A stretch of 34,499 bases of DNA from JBLHKW01 sp047618565 (GCA_047618565.1 JBLHKW010000043.1:1-34499); one strand, 5' to 3'. Positions 25,186 through 33,141 are shown, counted from the stretch's first letter. The notes: generated by a model not told the origin, from the letters alone. A program made the numbers and translations.

Positions 25186-25452
25186 TTCTCACGAAGCATC
25201 TTCCGCTTCTTGCGCAGTCCATGGTCGGCCGCCTCGGGTTCGTGTGATGACAGAGAAGTGTGCGAGCGCTGCATAGATCGCCGCACGTCGGGCTCCACGG
25301 CCGGCAAGGATCCTTCGGGTCGGAGTGCCTTGCGGCGCTTCCTTCAGCTACTGAACATGCTCGTCTCCTACGGCTCTCGCCGGGCTTGGATGCGGTCGAC
25401 TTCAGGCCTGCGCTACACTTGCGACGCGGTAAGTGTTTTCGTGAGGGGCACA
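25186..25452. other. Non-coding stretch, probably a decayed half of a tandem duplication
   Basis: No convincing gene is seen here. Patches resemble 24631-24897 at an offset of about 555 bases, for example near 25216-25245 and 25400-25450. Open frames on both strands have no recognisable domains. Confidence 0.45.
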
Positions 25453-25739
25453 CGGAGACTCCGACCGGTCCCAGGCCGCTCAAGATGGTCTGATGCTCGC
25501 TCTTTCAGACCCCAGAATCTGGCGCCTGATTCGGGCTGATCCCGCCGGCTACAAAGTCATTTCCGAGAGAGAGGTCGCAGACGACGGGACTTGTGCGGAT
25601 GTCGCACCCGCCGACGGCCAATTATTCGTCCGATCCAAAGGATCGCTCATCGCGCTGGATTGAAAGTGAGAGACTGTGCTCTGCGCTGAGACAATCGAGA
25701 TCTTCGCACCTGACATGCAATGGCCTTTTGCTATTGAAG
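25453..25739 (+). pseudogene. Direct repeat, copy 2: diverged fragment of the propeller gene tail
   Basis: The fragment can be read in the same frame as the parent without a gap: LIRADPAGYKVISEREVADD corresponds to LIRADPAGYEVISEREVADD, and SKGSLIALD to SQGSLIALD. The penultimate Trp codon TGG has become a TGA stop. The similarity continues past the stop to 25739, just before the sigma-factor gene. The part from 25186 to 25452 shows only faint similarity to 24631-24897, as expected if the whole 555-base unit was duplicated in tandem and the first half decayed. It lacks a start and is not expected to encode a protein. Confidence 0.8.
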
Positions 25740-25813
25740 CGTCAGCGCGCGAGAATGGCGCCAACGCCGACTCCTCCACACTGAAAGTGTGGACCAGGAC
25801 TCAGCCGCTCCAG

Positions 25814-26377
25814 ATGCAAGACCCGACCAAGAACGATAACGCTCTGCTAGTTCGTATCGCTTCTGGCGATGCGAATGCCGTGGGGGCGTGCCTGGAGCGC
25901 TACGGAGCGATGGTCTGGTCGGTCGTCGGCAAGGCCTGGAGGGACTACTCGACGATCGAGGACCTGGTGCAGGAGATATTCATCGACGTCTGGAAGAGTG
26001 CTGAGCGATTCGATCCCGAGAAGGCGTCCGAAGCTACGTTCATTGCCACGATCGCCCGACGGCGCGTGATCGACCGGCGCCGGCGCCTCGGCCGAGTGCC
26101 CGAGACCGAGCTGTCCGAGCTGCCCGACATCCCTCAAGAGGATCCCGGAATCACTAATGTGGACCTTGGAGATGAGGCGCAGCTCGCTCGAGAGGCGCTG
26201 GCCCAGCTGAAGCCCGCTCAGAGACAAGTGGTCCTGATGTCGGTCGTGGATGGACTCACGCATGTCGAGATCGCAACGGCAACCGGCATCCCGCTCGGCA
26301 CGGTCAAGAGTCACATTCGACGCGGCCTGGACGAAACTGCTCAGAAGTTACGTTCAGCAAAAAGGAGTTCGCTATGA
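25814..26377 (+). CDS. ECF RNA polymerase sigma factor, SigK-like
   Basis: The 187-residue protein has sigma region 2 (STIEDLVQEIFIDVWKSAER, then FDPEKASEATFIATIARRRV) and region 4 (LKPAQRQVVLMSVVDGLTHV, GTVKSHIRRG). The FDP-x-A/G-S-x-A-T-F/W-x-x-x-IA-RR pattern is that of the SigK/RpoE-like ECF group paired with RskA-type anti-sigma factors. The frame extends to 25676, but homology begins near the ATG at 25814, which I use. The RskA-like gene overlaps its stop as ATGA. Upstream I find no good copy of the regulon motif, so autoregulation is not evident. It is the likely reader of the G(A/C)ATCC-N15-GCGAAN promoters. Confidence 0.94.
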   Translation: MQDPTKNDNALLVRIASGDANAVGACLERYGAMVWSVVGKAWRDYSTIEDLVQEIFIDVWKSAERFDPEKASEATFIATIARRRVIDRRRRLGRVPETELSELPDIPQEDPGITNVDLGDEAQLAREALAQLKPAQRQVVLMSVVDGLTHVEIATATGIPLGTVKSHIRRGLDETAQKLRSAKRSSL

Positions 26378-27138
26378 CCTCCTACTTCGCGAACTGGGAT
26401 GAGCCGACGCTCGACCTTGCAATCGATCGTTTCACACTTGGCCTGGATCAGCAGGGCGATGCGAATCTCAACCGCCTGGCCAGCCGGGCGGACCTCGACG
26501 AGTTTGAGGACACGCTTGCGGCGGTGCAGCTGGCATGCCTTGGCAACCTAGAGTCTCCTTCGGTCGACTTCCTGAACCGACTCGAGTCCGCAGGCCGCGA
26601 ACAGGTTGGGGCCAGCAACAGCCCTGAAGAAACGGATAGCGATGCTCAGCGCCCCGCACCGGTCCTTGCCTTCGCAGGCTGGTTGGCAGCGGCGGCGCTC
26701 CTGGTTTCATTTATCATCACCCGAACAGGCGGCGAGCCATCGCCCGTCGACGGGCGTGCCGCACTGGTTGCAGATGCGGGAGATCTGATCAATATCGATT
26801 GGACCGCCACTTCAGATCCTGCAGCTACGGGAGTGGGCGGAGACGTGGTATGGAGCAAGTCCATGCAACAGGGCTACATGCGTTTCCAAGGGCTCACGCC
26901 CAACGATCCCAAGGTGGCTCAATACCAGCTGTGGATATTTGATCCGACGCGCGCGGACTGGGAGGCCAAGCCGGTCGACGGTGGCGTCTTCGACGTCTCG
27001 GGCCAAGGCAACGTCGTCGTCCCGATCGACGCAAAGCTCGCAATCAATGAGACCGCCCTCTTTGCCGTGACGATCGAGGTCCCGGGCGGCGTCGTGGTCT
27101 CCGAGCGGGAGCACTTGATTCTCACCGCAGCGCTCTGA
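26374..27138 (+). CDS. Anti-sigma factor, RskA-like
   Basis: The 254-residue protein has a cytoplasmic N-terminal part (about 1-95), one transmembrane helix (about 97-115, VLAFAGWLAAAALLVSFIIT) and a periplasmic RskA domain (about 125-254) with YQLWIFDPTRADWEAKPVDGG and FAVTIEVPGGVVVSE. Proteins of this type hold their ECF sigma factor inactive until the membrane protein is cleaved. AAAGGAG lies six bases before the ATG, and the ATG overlaps the sigma stop, so synthesis of the pair is coupled. No zinc-binding HxxxCxxC motif is seen in the N-terminal part, so this is not a ChrR-type zinc anti-sigma factor. Confidence 0.93.
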   Translation: MTSYFANWDEPTLDLAIDRFTLGLDQQGDANLNRLASRADLDEFEDTLAAVQLACLGNLESPSVDFLNRLESAGREQVGASNSPEETDSDAQRPAPVLAFAGWLAAAALLVSFIITRTGGEPSPVDGRAALVADAGDLINIDWTATSDPAATGVGGDVVWSKSMQQGYMRFQGLTPNDPKVAQYQLWIFDPTRADWEAKPVDGGVFDVSGQGNVVVPIDAKLAINETALFAVTIEVPGGVVVSEREHLILTAAL

Positions 27139-27163
27139 ATCCGCCCGGCCGGAGAGACGAGCG

Positions 27164-28210
27164 CTACTCCCCTACGAGGGCGCGCCCGAGTACCGGAGCA
27201 TTTCTAGCATCGAGCACGGTCCCGCTCGCCCCGATTTCCTTGGCTCGGGCTTCGATACCGTTAAATGCCGAACCGCCCACCAGGATTCTCTGATCCCGAC
27301 GAGACGCTCTCAGCAATTCAATCGCACGCGTCACCGCTTCCCGGTGCGTATTGAGAGTGGCGCCAATCACGACCAGGTCTGCATCGAACTCGCGGACAGA
27401 AAGCGACAGGTCTTCGGAAGGCGTGTTGGCACCCAGGCAGATCGTGCGCCAGCCGTCGAGTTCAAAGAATGCCGCCACAATTCGAAGCCCAAGGTCGTGA
27501 GCATCGCCCTCGGCCATGGCCAGCACGACCGTCCGGCCATTAGATGCGAGCCGAGGGGCGTCGATCAGTATCTGCTCCAGCAGTCGCCCGGCAGCCTGGC
27601 TCGCGAGATGCTCCTGGGCAACGTTCACGGCGCCCAGGTGCCATAGCCGCCCGACTTCGCGCAACGCAGGCGCCAACACCTGATCAAACGCATCAGGGAC
27701 CGACAACCGTCCTTCGCGAATAGCCAAGGCAACCGCAGCGATCGCGCCCTGAGCATCACCTTTCAGAACGGTGGCAAGATAGGCCTTGGCAAGGTCTCCG
27801 AGCCCAGAATCCGGGCTGCCGGTGTCGTCACCGATCGCTGATTCTCGTTCCAGTTCTCGATCGGAAGCCTTGAAGAACTTCCGTAGCGATTCCCAGGCTT
27901 CGCCAGGAAGCGCCTCTTCGAGAACTCGACGCAACCCAACCATCCCGGCTCGTAGAAAGTCGGCGTTGTAGTTACGAGCGACAAAAGCATCGCGCACCCA
28001 GCCCATCCGGTCGGCAAATTGCTCTGGCTGGTCATCGTGGACCGCAGCGGCGAGCTCCAGAACCACTGTTTCGAAGTGCGATCGCCAGACTTCAAACCCC
28101 TCATCCGGCTCTCCGCCCTCACCGAGGCCCTCGAAGGTTCGACTCACTGCCATCGCGGCAAAGCCGCTGGCACTGGTCCGCAATAGGCTGGCTGTGAATC
28201 GGGTATCCAT
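27164..28210 (-). CDS. Cobalamin-binding protein with CarH-type photoreceptor residues, no HTH
   Basis: The 348-residue protein has an unassigned helical N-terminal domain (about 20-120), a B12-binding helical cap (about 135-215) and a Rossmann B12-binding domain (about 225-345). The cap holds W190-H191-x8-E200-H201, which matches the W-x9-EH photoreceptor motif and the light-state His of CarH. DAHDLG (236-241) gives the lower cobalt ligand His238; VGGSAFN (311-317) fits the family. CarH and LitR begin with a MerR-type DNA-binding domain; here there is none. It may instead act through a partner protein, and the neighbouring sigma/anti-sigma pair is an obvious candidate. The frame runs on to 28753, but that part is remnant sequence; ATG 28210 is the likely start. 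It converges on the anti-sigma gene with a 25-base gap. Confidence 0.88.
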   Translation of the reverse strand: MDTRFTASLLRTSASGFAAMAVSRTFEGLGEGGEPDEGFEVWRSHFETVVLELAAAVHDDQPEQFADRMGWVRDAFVARNYNADFLRAGMVGLRRVLEEALPGEAWESLRKFFKASDRELERESAIGDDTGSPDSGLGDLAKAYLATVLKGDAQGAIAAVALAIREGRLSVPDAFDQVLAPALREVGRLWHLGAVNVAQEHLASQAAGRLLEQILIDAPRLASNGRTVVLAMAEGDAHDLGLRIVAAFFELDGWRTICLGANTPSEDLSLSVREFDADLVVIGATLNTHREAVTRAIELLRASRRDQRILVGGSAFNGIEARAKEIGASGTVLDARNAPVLGRALVGE

Positions 28211-28451
28211 ACTATGGTAGTGCGGCCAGCTATTATGACGCCAAGTCCGGCCTGTTGCCAACGACCAATCAGCTGGCCCACACCCGCTGCGGAAGGGCCC
28301 AACGTGCGCCGGGCCCGATGCCGCCCGGACCTCAATCGGAAGCTGGGCCGGGCGCCGCGCAGAGGAGCAGCGAGTCATCAACAGGTTCGAGGAACTCGAC
28401 CCGACGCTCACGCTAATGCGCACGTCGACGGCGTTCTGACCATGACTCCAT
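28211..28451. other. Upstream region of the cobalamin-binding gene, no gene seen
   Basis: No supported gene and no copy of the regulon motif is visible. CCATACTATGG (28207-28217) is an 11-base palindrome across the start codon of the B12 gene and could be an operator, with little support. Confidence 0.4.
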
Positions 28452-28633
28452 CCGCGTATGGTGCAAATATCCAGCCAAAGCCAAGTCCGCGGCAGAACAA
28501 CGGCTTGCACCAGGCCCAGCGCCGATTCCACGGCCGATAATCGTGCTCCCGCGAGATACAGGCACATCTCCCCCACCACGTTCCCGACATCAACGACACC
28601 GTCTTCCGTCAGGCCGCGCGGTGATAGAACTTC
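28452..28633 (-). mobile_element. Solo end of the rve-type insertion sequence
   Basis: This stretch matches 31967-32148 at an offset of about 3515 bases, with clear but incomplete identity. It holds the non-coding end of the element and the last codons of its transposase (FYHRAA then stop at 28609). The rest of the element is absent, so it is a fragment left by a deletion or incomplete copy. Confidence 0.8.
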
Positions 28634-28639
28634 AGCGGA

Positions 28640-28755
28640 TGTACCGAGCCAGAGCAAAATCCGATGGACATCTGCCAGCAGCGCATGGTCGTCCACAGGC
28701 TTCCGCAACAGGAGCACCGGCGAAGCGCCCGAGCGAGCCGGCCGCATTCGCATAG
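28640..28755 (-). pseudogene. Remnant of a response-regulator receiver domain
   Basis: On the minus strand the segment reads SPVLLLRKPVDDHALLADVHRILLW. The LRKPVD motif, with the conserved Lys, and the following helix are the C-terminal part of a CheY-like receiver domain. The N-terminal part with the phosphorylated Asp is absent, and the fragment abuts an IS end. It is a relic, not a gene. Confidence 0.6.
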
Positions 28756-28760
28756 CCGAC

Positions 28761-28792
28761 CTGCGCGACGCGCTGACCAGCGCGTCGCGCAG
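28761..28792. repeat. Perfect 15-base inverted repeat with a two-base centre
   Basis: CTGCGCGACGCGCTG (28761-28775) and CAGCGCGTCGCGCAG (28778-28792) are exact inverse copies. It lies between the haemoglobin and receiver remnants. It may be an old terminator, a REP-like element or a protein-binding site. No T-tract follows on either strand. Confidence 0.75.
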
Positions 28793-28819
28793 CTAGAGAC
28801 CAGATATCGCCTGGCTCGG

Positions 28820-29046
28820 CTACCCGTTACCCAGAAACTCCGTGACCTGGTCCAGGAACCCGCCGAGTCCCTCGCCCAGCACCATCGACCGCGAACGGCG
28901 CATGCCGCCGCCTCAAGATCCCCGCCCGGGTACATCGGGCGCAGAAGAGTGTCCGCAGAAATGCGCGCGTAGAACGAAGCGACGAGCTTCCGTATTCCAT
29001 CCTCGCCGAGCTGCGCAAGGACGGCTTGTTCAAGGGTCATAGCCAT
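28820..29046 (-). pseudogene. Truncated haemoglobin (group II-like), decayed
   Basis: The N-terminus is intact: VLAQLGEDGIRKLVASFYAR, then ADTLLRPMYPGGDLEAA, matching truncated haemoglobins. The central part with RLRLFL and the proximal region is lost. RHAPFAVDG appears in a different frame, and a third frame ends with LGGFLDQVTEFLGNG. About 230 bases remain of the roughly 390 a functional gene needs. Two deletions or frameshifts have destroyed it. Oxygen- or NO-binding globins of this family respond to oxidative or nitrosative stress, so its loss may be part of the local history. Confidence 0.72.
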
Positions 29047-29173
29047 CTGCGGGAGCCTACCGACAACCCGTCATACTGGCAGATGCCCGTCGGATTTCGC
29101 TCTGGCTTGGTACATCCGCCCGGTACACGAGATGGCAGGTTCAATACGGGCGACCCCGTACTAACCTAGGCGC

Positions 29174-30655
29174 ATGAGCCGACCGACCACCCTAGGTGCC
29201 CTGCGGGCATCCGGATGGCACTCCAAGAGTGTCAAGCAAGAGCTTCGCGACAACCTTATTGAGAGGCTGCGGCGCGGGGAACCCTGTTTCCCTGGCATCA
29301 TCGGCTTTGAACGAACCGTGCTGCCCCAGGTCCAGAACGCCCTGCTGTCGCGCCACGACTTCATCCTGCTGGGGCTGCGTGGGCAGGCCAAGACGCGCAT
29401 CCTGCGTGCGCTGCCCGAGCTCCTGGACGAGTTCCTGCCCGTAGTGGAGGGCTGCGACATCAACGACGACCCCTTTGCCCCCGTGTGCGCGGCCTGTCGC
29501 AGACGGCTGGCCGAGTTCGGGGACGAGCTGCCCATCGCCTGGCTCGGTCGCAAGGAGCGCTACTTCGAGAAGCTCGCCACGCCGGACGTGAGCGTCGCGG
29601 ACCTGATCGGCGACATCGATCCCATCAAGGCGGCCAACCAGCGGCGCGACCTGTCCGATCCCGAGGTGATCCACTACGGCCTGCTGCCCCGCGCCCACCG
29701 CGGTATCTTCGCCCTGAACGAGTTGCCCGACCTCGCGGGCCGCATTCAGGTCGGACTGCTCGGCATCCTGGAAGAGGGCGACATCCAGATCCGCGGCTTC
29801 CCGGTACGCCTGCCCCTCGATGTGCTGGCCGTCTTCTCGGCCAACCCCGAGGACTACACCAACCGTGGCAACATCATCACGCCCCTGCGCGACCGCATCG
29901 CCTCCCAGATCCTGACCCACTACCCAAGGTCCCTCGAGGACGGCATGGCGATCACGCGCCAGGAAGCCTGGGTCGAGCGCTCGAACACCATCCAGGTGCA
30001 CATCCCCGATTACCTGCGTGCCATGGTCGAGGAGGTCGCCTTCCAGGCGCGCCAGAACGACTTCGTCGACCAGGCCTCGGGGGTCAGTGCGCGCATGACG
30101 ATATCCCTACTCGAGAATGTGATCTCGAACGCGGAGCGGCGCGCGATCCAGTGCGGCGAGGAGCAGTCCGTCGCGCGCACTTCGGATCTTTTCGCCGCGA
30201 CGGCGTCTATCAGCGGCAAGATCGAGCTGGTCTACGACGGCGAGCGCGAGGGCGTCGAGTCGGTCTCGAAGATGCTCGTGGGCAAGGCCGCAGCGGCCGT
30301 GTTCGAGGCGCACATGCCCGAAATCTATGCGGACGGCCCCGTGGGCAGTGACTCGGCCTACGCCCAGATCACGGCCTGGTTCCAAGGCGGCGGAACCCTC
30401 GACGTATCGAACGACACTTCGAGCGAGCAGCTCTACAACCAACTGCGAACGATTCCTGGACTGGAAGCCTTGGCCGAGGAGCACCTTTCACCCGCCGGGG
30501 ACGGGGAAAAGGCCGCGGCCATGGAGTTGATCCTCGAAGGGCTGCACCAGGGCGCCTTGCTCGCCAAGGAAGAGCTCCCCCAGGGTCGCCTCTACCGCGA
30601 CATGCTGGCCGAAATGGCCGAGAGCCTCGAAAGCAAACCGACGCAGCGCTCCTAG
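29174..30655 (+). CDS. MoxR/magnesium-chelatase-like AAA+ ATPase
   Basis: The 493-residue protein is an AAA+ ATPase of the magnesium-chelatase I / MoxR group. It has Walker A GLRGQAKT (67-74), a Walker B-like GIFALNE (177-183), sensor 1 SANPEDYTN (222-230) and an Arg-finger region PLRDRIASQ (237-245). An insert between Walker A and B carries three Cys (C94, C105, C108) in CDINDDPFAPVCAACR, possibly a metal site. The VWA protein 31 bases downstream is its expected partner. Such pairs act as chaperones that insert cofactors or remodel complexes; the client here is unknown. No SigK-like motif precedes it. Confidence 0.92.
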   Translation: MSRPTTLGALRASGWHSKSVKQELRDNLIERLRRGEPCFPGIIGFERTVLPQVQNALLSRHDFILLGLRGQAKTRILRALPELLDEFLPVVEGCDINDDPFAPVCAACRRRLAEFGDELPIAWLGRKERYFEKLATPDVSVADLIGDIDPIKAANQRRDLSDPEVIHYGLLPRAHRGIFALNELPDLAGRIQVGLLGILEEGDIQIRGFPVRLPLDVLAVFSANPEDYTNRGNIITPLRDRIASQILTHYPRSLEDGMAITRQEAWVERSNTIQVHIPDYLRAMVEEVAFQARQNDFVDQASGVSARMTISLLENVISNAERRAIQCGEEQSVARTSDLFAATASISGKIELVYDGEREGVESVSKMLVGKAAAAVFEAHMPEIYADGPVGSDSAYAQITAWFQGGGTLDVSNDTSSEQLYNQLRTIPGLEALAEEHLSPAGDGEKAAAMELILEGLHQGALLAKEELPQGRLYRDMLAEMAESLESKPTQRS

Positions 30656-30686
30656 CGCGCACAGCTCACGCCCTACGCGCTGGAAT

Positions 30687-31781
30687 ATGGACTATCGCTA
30701 CTCCCGGCCCGATCCCGCCAAGATGTCACGCGACGCTTGGATGGCGAGCTTGCAGAAGCTCTTCAACGACCTGCTGCTGCGCGTCGGCGGAGATGTAGAG
30801 GAGGCCTTGCGCTGGCTGGAGGCCATCGCCAAACAACACGATCTCTTCCAGCACGGGATCGACATGGACGCCTTCCGCAAGCACCTGGAAGATGGCGGCG
30901 TCGTGCGTAGCGACGCCGGCGAGACGATCCTGACAAAGCGCGGTGAACGCTTGCTGCGCCAGGACTCCCTGGACGCCATCTTCAATTCACTGGATAAGGG
31001 CGGCGTCGGAGAACACCGCGTCCCAACCACCGGGCAGGGCGTCGAGCGCTTGCCCGAGACGCGGCCCTACGTATTCGGCGACCCGGTCGACCTGATCGAC
31101 GCCAGCGGCAGCCTTCAGAATGCCCTGCGACGTGGAGGTGCAGCGAACCTCGAGATGCGCGAGGAAGACTTCCAGGTCTACGAGACCGAACACGTCTCCG
31201 CCTGCGCAACGGTTTTGCTGCTCGACATCAGCCACAGCATGATCCTCTACGGCGAGGATCGCATCACGCCGGCAAAGCGCGTGGCCATCGCCCTGTGTGA
31301 GCTGATCCGGACTCGCTACCCCAAGGACACCTTGCATGTGGTGACCTTCGGTGACGAGGCCAAGGAAGTGCCCCTCGACGATCTGCCCTACATCTCCGTC
31401 GGGCCCTTCCACACGAACACGCGCGGCGCCCTGCGCCTCGCGCGCGATCTGCTGCGCCGCTCGAAGCATGGCAACAAGCAGATCTTCATGATCACCGACG
31501 GCAAGCCCAGTGCGTTGACCGAGCGCAACGGCCAGATCTACAAGAACCCGATCGGGCTCGACAGGCGCGTCGTCGACAAGACCCTGGACGAAGCCGTGGC
31601 CTGCCGCCGCTACGGAATTCCCGTGACGACCTTCATGCTGACAGACGACCCGGTGCTCGTGGGCTTCGTCGAGGAGTTCACCGAAGCCAACCGCGGACGT
31701 GCCTTCTATTCCAGGCCGAACGACCTGGGCGCCTACCTGTTCGTCGACTTCCTGCGCAACCGGCGCCGGGTCGTGCGCTAG
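30687..31781 (+). CDS. VWA-domain protein, partner of the MoxR-like ATPase
   Basis: The 364-residue protein has an unassigned helical N-terminal half and a C-terminal von Willebrand A domain (about 172-360). The metal-ion-dependent adhesion site is complete: DISHS (180-184), Thr243 in FHTNTRGAL and Asp271 in ITDGKPS. This organisation is that of the D-type partners of MoxR/BchI-like ATPases. The start is an ATG 31 bases after the ATPase stop, so the two form an operon. It is a cytoplasmic protein without a signal peptide. Confidence 0.92.
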   Translation: MDYRYSRPDPAKMSRDAWMASLQKLFNDLLLRVGGDVEEALRWLEAIAKQHDLFQHGIDMDAFRKHLEDGGVVRSDAGETILTKRGERLLRQDSLDAIFNSLDKGGVGEHRVPTTGQGVERLPETRPYVFGDPVDLIDASGSLQNALRRGGAANLEMREEDFQVYETEHVSACATVLLLDISHSMILYGEDRITPAKRVAIALCELIRTRYPKDTLHVVTFGDEAKEVPLDDLPYISVGPFHTNTRGALRLARDLLRRSKHGNKQIFMITDGKPSALTERNGQIYKNPIGLDRRVVDKTLDEAVACRRYGIPVTTFMLTDDPVLVGFVEEFTEANRGRAFYSRPNDLGAYLFVDFLRNRRRVVR

Positions 31782-31804
31782 GCGGAGCCCGCCGCGGTAC
31801 TAGC

Positions 31805-31827
31805 GTGCGCGCCCACCGGGCGCGCAC
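31805..31827. terminator. GC-rich hairpin after the VWA gene
   Basis: GTGCGCGCCC (31805-31814) and GGGCGCGCAC (31818-31827) form a perfect ten-base stem with a three-base loop. It begins 23 bases after the stop codon. No T-tract follows, so it may need Rho or serve another role. Confidence 0.55.
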
Positions 31828-31966
31828 CCGGCGCGGCTCGGGTCCGGCGGCAGAGCCGCGCCGTCTCTGGCACTCCGATCCCGCACGCCGGCCAAGTCGG
31901 CGTACGAGATTCACGCTGGAGGCCGTGGAGCGCCCGGTTGGGAACCGTCGTCAACGACGTTAGAAA

Positions 31967-33141
31967 CCGCGTAGGGTTCAAAAACCCAGCCGAAGCCCAA
32001 CCCACGCGGGAACAGCAGCTTGCAGCCAGACACATGCCGATTCTACGGCCGAGCCTCGGACGCCTCCCGAGTCCCCGTACACCTCCCCCACCGGCTTCAA
32101 GACATCCCCAGCGCCATCTCCCCGTCAGGCCGCGCGGTGGTAGGACTTCAGCAGGCCACCGACACGCTCGCGGCACTCGATCGGCCCGATGCCTTGGTGG
32201 CTTCGCTCATGATTGAAGTGGACCAGGTACTCGTCGACGACACGGCGCAGGTGCTTCTCACCGAACAGGATCATCCGGCTGAGACACTCCTCCCCGATGG
32301 AACGGACGAATCGCTCGGCATACGCGTTGGCATTCGGCGCACGGTACGGCGTCTTGACGAGCTTGATGCCCGCCGCCTCCATCACGATCTTGAAGCGGTA
32401 GCGCAAGTTCGTGTCGCCGTCACAGATCAGGAACCGGCGTCCCTTGAGGAACTGCGTGGCTCGCTCGGCCGCGTAGCCCATCCACATGTCGTTCGGATGC
32501 CGCGTGATGCCAGCGAGATGCACGCGCCGCGTGTCGAGCTCGATCATGAACAGCACGTAATGGGTCTTCAGGCCTGTTGCCGTCCAGACCTCGATGGTGA
32601 AGAAGTCAGTGGCCGCGATCTGATCCCAGTGGGTCTTCAGCAACGCCCTCAAGCTCGTCGGACGCTCCGGGGCGGGCTTGATCCCGTTGGCCTTCAAGAC
32701 CTTGCGAATGGTGGTCGGTGCGACGCGGCGTCCCAGGTTCCGGAGAGCGCCCTCGATCCGAGTGTAGCCCCACCCACAGTTCTCCTGGGCGAACCGAATG
32801 GTCAGCGCGCGGATCTCCTTCATCAGACCCGGACGCCCGACTCGCTTCACCGGGAAGGTCCACTTCGCCCTGATGAGCCTGTTATGCAAACGCAAGATCG
32901 TGTATGGCGTCACGATGGTCGCCACCTTCAACAGAAGGCGTCGACCGATTCGTTTCCCCTTCGCGGCCAGTCGCCGCCGCTGGTCATCAGTCAACCGTAG
33001 ACGCCGCCCCGTCATCTGCTCCTTTAGAAACCGGTTCTCTTCGATCCGGTCGTCGAGCACCTCGGCTTGCTGCCGGTTCATCAAGCCAACGAGCGATGCG
33101 ATCAGGATCTGCAGCGGGTAGATGTGGGCCATGGGCGACAT
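31967..33141 (-). mobile_element. Insertion sequence with an rve-type transposase; exact ends not found
   Basis: The element holds one transposase gene and about 160 bases of terminal sequence on its 3' side. The 31967 boundary is where similarity with the fragment at 28452-28633 begins. No convincing inverted repeats were found, and the other end should lie between 33142 and 33266. Confidence 0.65.
32125..33141 (-). CDS. DDE integrase-core (rve) transposase
   Basis: The 338-residue protein is an intact transposase. An N-terminal helical part (EENRFLKEQMTGRRLRLTDD, and an HTH with WGYTRIEGALRNLG) precedes the integrase core. The DDE residues are visible: Asp in IAATDFFTIEV, Asp in FLICDGDTN, and Glu in ANAYAERFVRSIGEECL. 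The C-terminus ends SYHRAA. This family is frequent in Planctomycetota, Acidobacteriota and similar genomes. Transcription runs towards the VWA gene. The full length suggests the copy may still be active or was so recently. Confidence 0.92.
   Translation of the reverse strand: MSPMAHIYPLQILIASLVGLMNRQQAEVLDDRIEENRFLKEQMTGRRLRLTDDQRRRLAAKGKRIGRRLLLKVATIVTPYTILRLHNRLIRAKWTFPVKRVGRPGLMKEIRALTIRFAQENCGWGYTRIEGALRNLGRRVAPTTIRKVLKANGIKPAPERPTSLRALLKTHWDQIAATDFFTIEVWTATGLKTHYVLFMIELDTRRVHLAGITRHPNDMWMGYAAERATQFLKGRRFLICDGDTNLRYRFKIVMEAAGIKLVKTPYRAPNANAYAERFVRSIGEECLSRMILFGEKHLRRVVDEYLVHFNHERSHQGIGPIECRERVGGLLKSYHRAA

Noticed and set aside
25079..25483. 134-codon minus-strand reading frame
   Set aside because: It runs antisense to the propeller gene tail and through the decayed repeat; no domain is recognisable.
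25631..25657. CGATCC-N15-GCGCTG upstream of the sigma gene as an autoregulatory promoter
   Set aside because: The -10 block differs at the AA positions that all six good copies share, and the segment is a duplicated coding tail.
25676..25813. N-terminal extension of the sigma factor
   Set aside because: It is the translated flank of the duplicated propeller tail and does not resemble sigma factors.
28211..28753. N-terminal extension of the cobalamin-binding protein
   Set aside because: The extension runs through a transposase end and a receiver-domain remnant; it is an open frame by chance in GC-rich DNA.
29485..30351. 288-codon plus-strand frame inside the AAA ATPase gene
   Set aside because: It is an Arg/Pro-rich shadow frame of the real gene, without family features.
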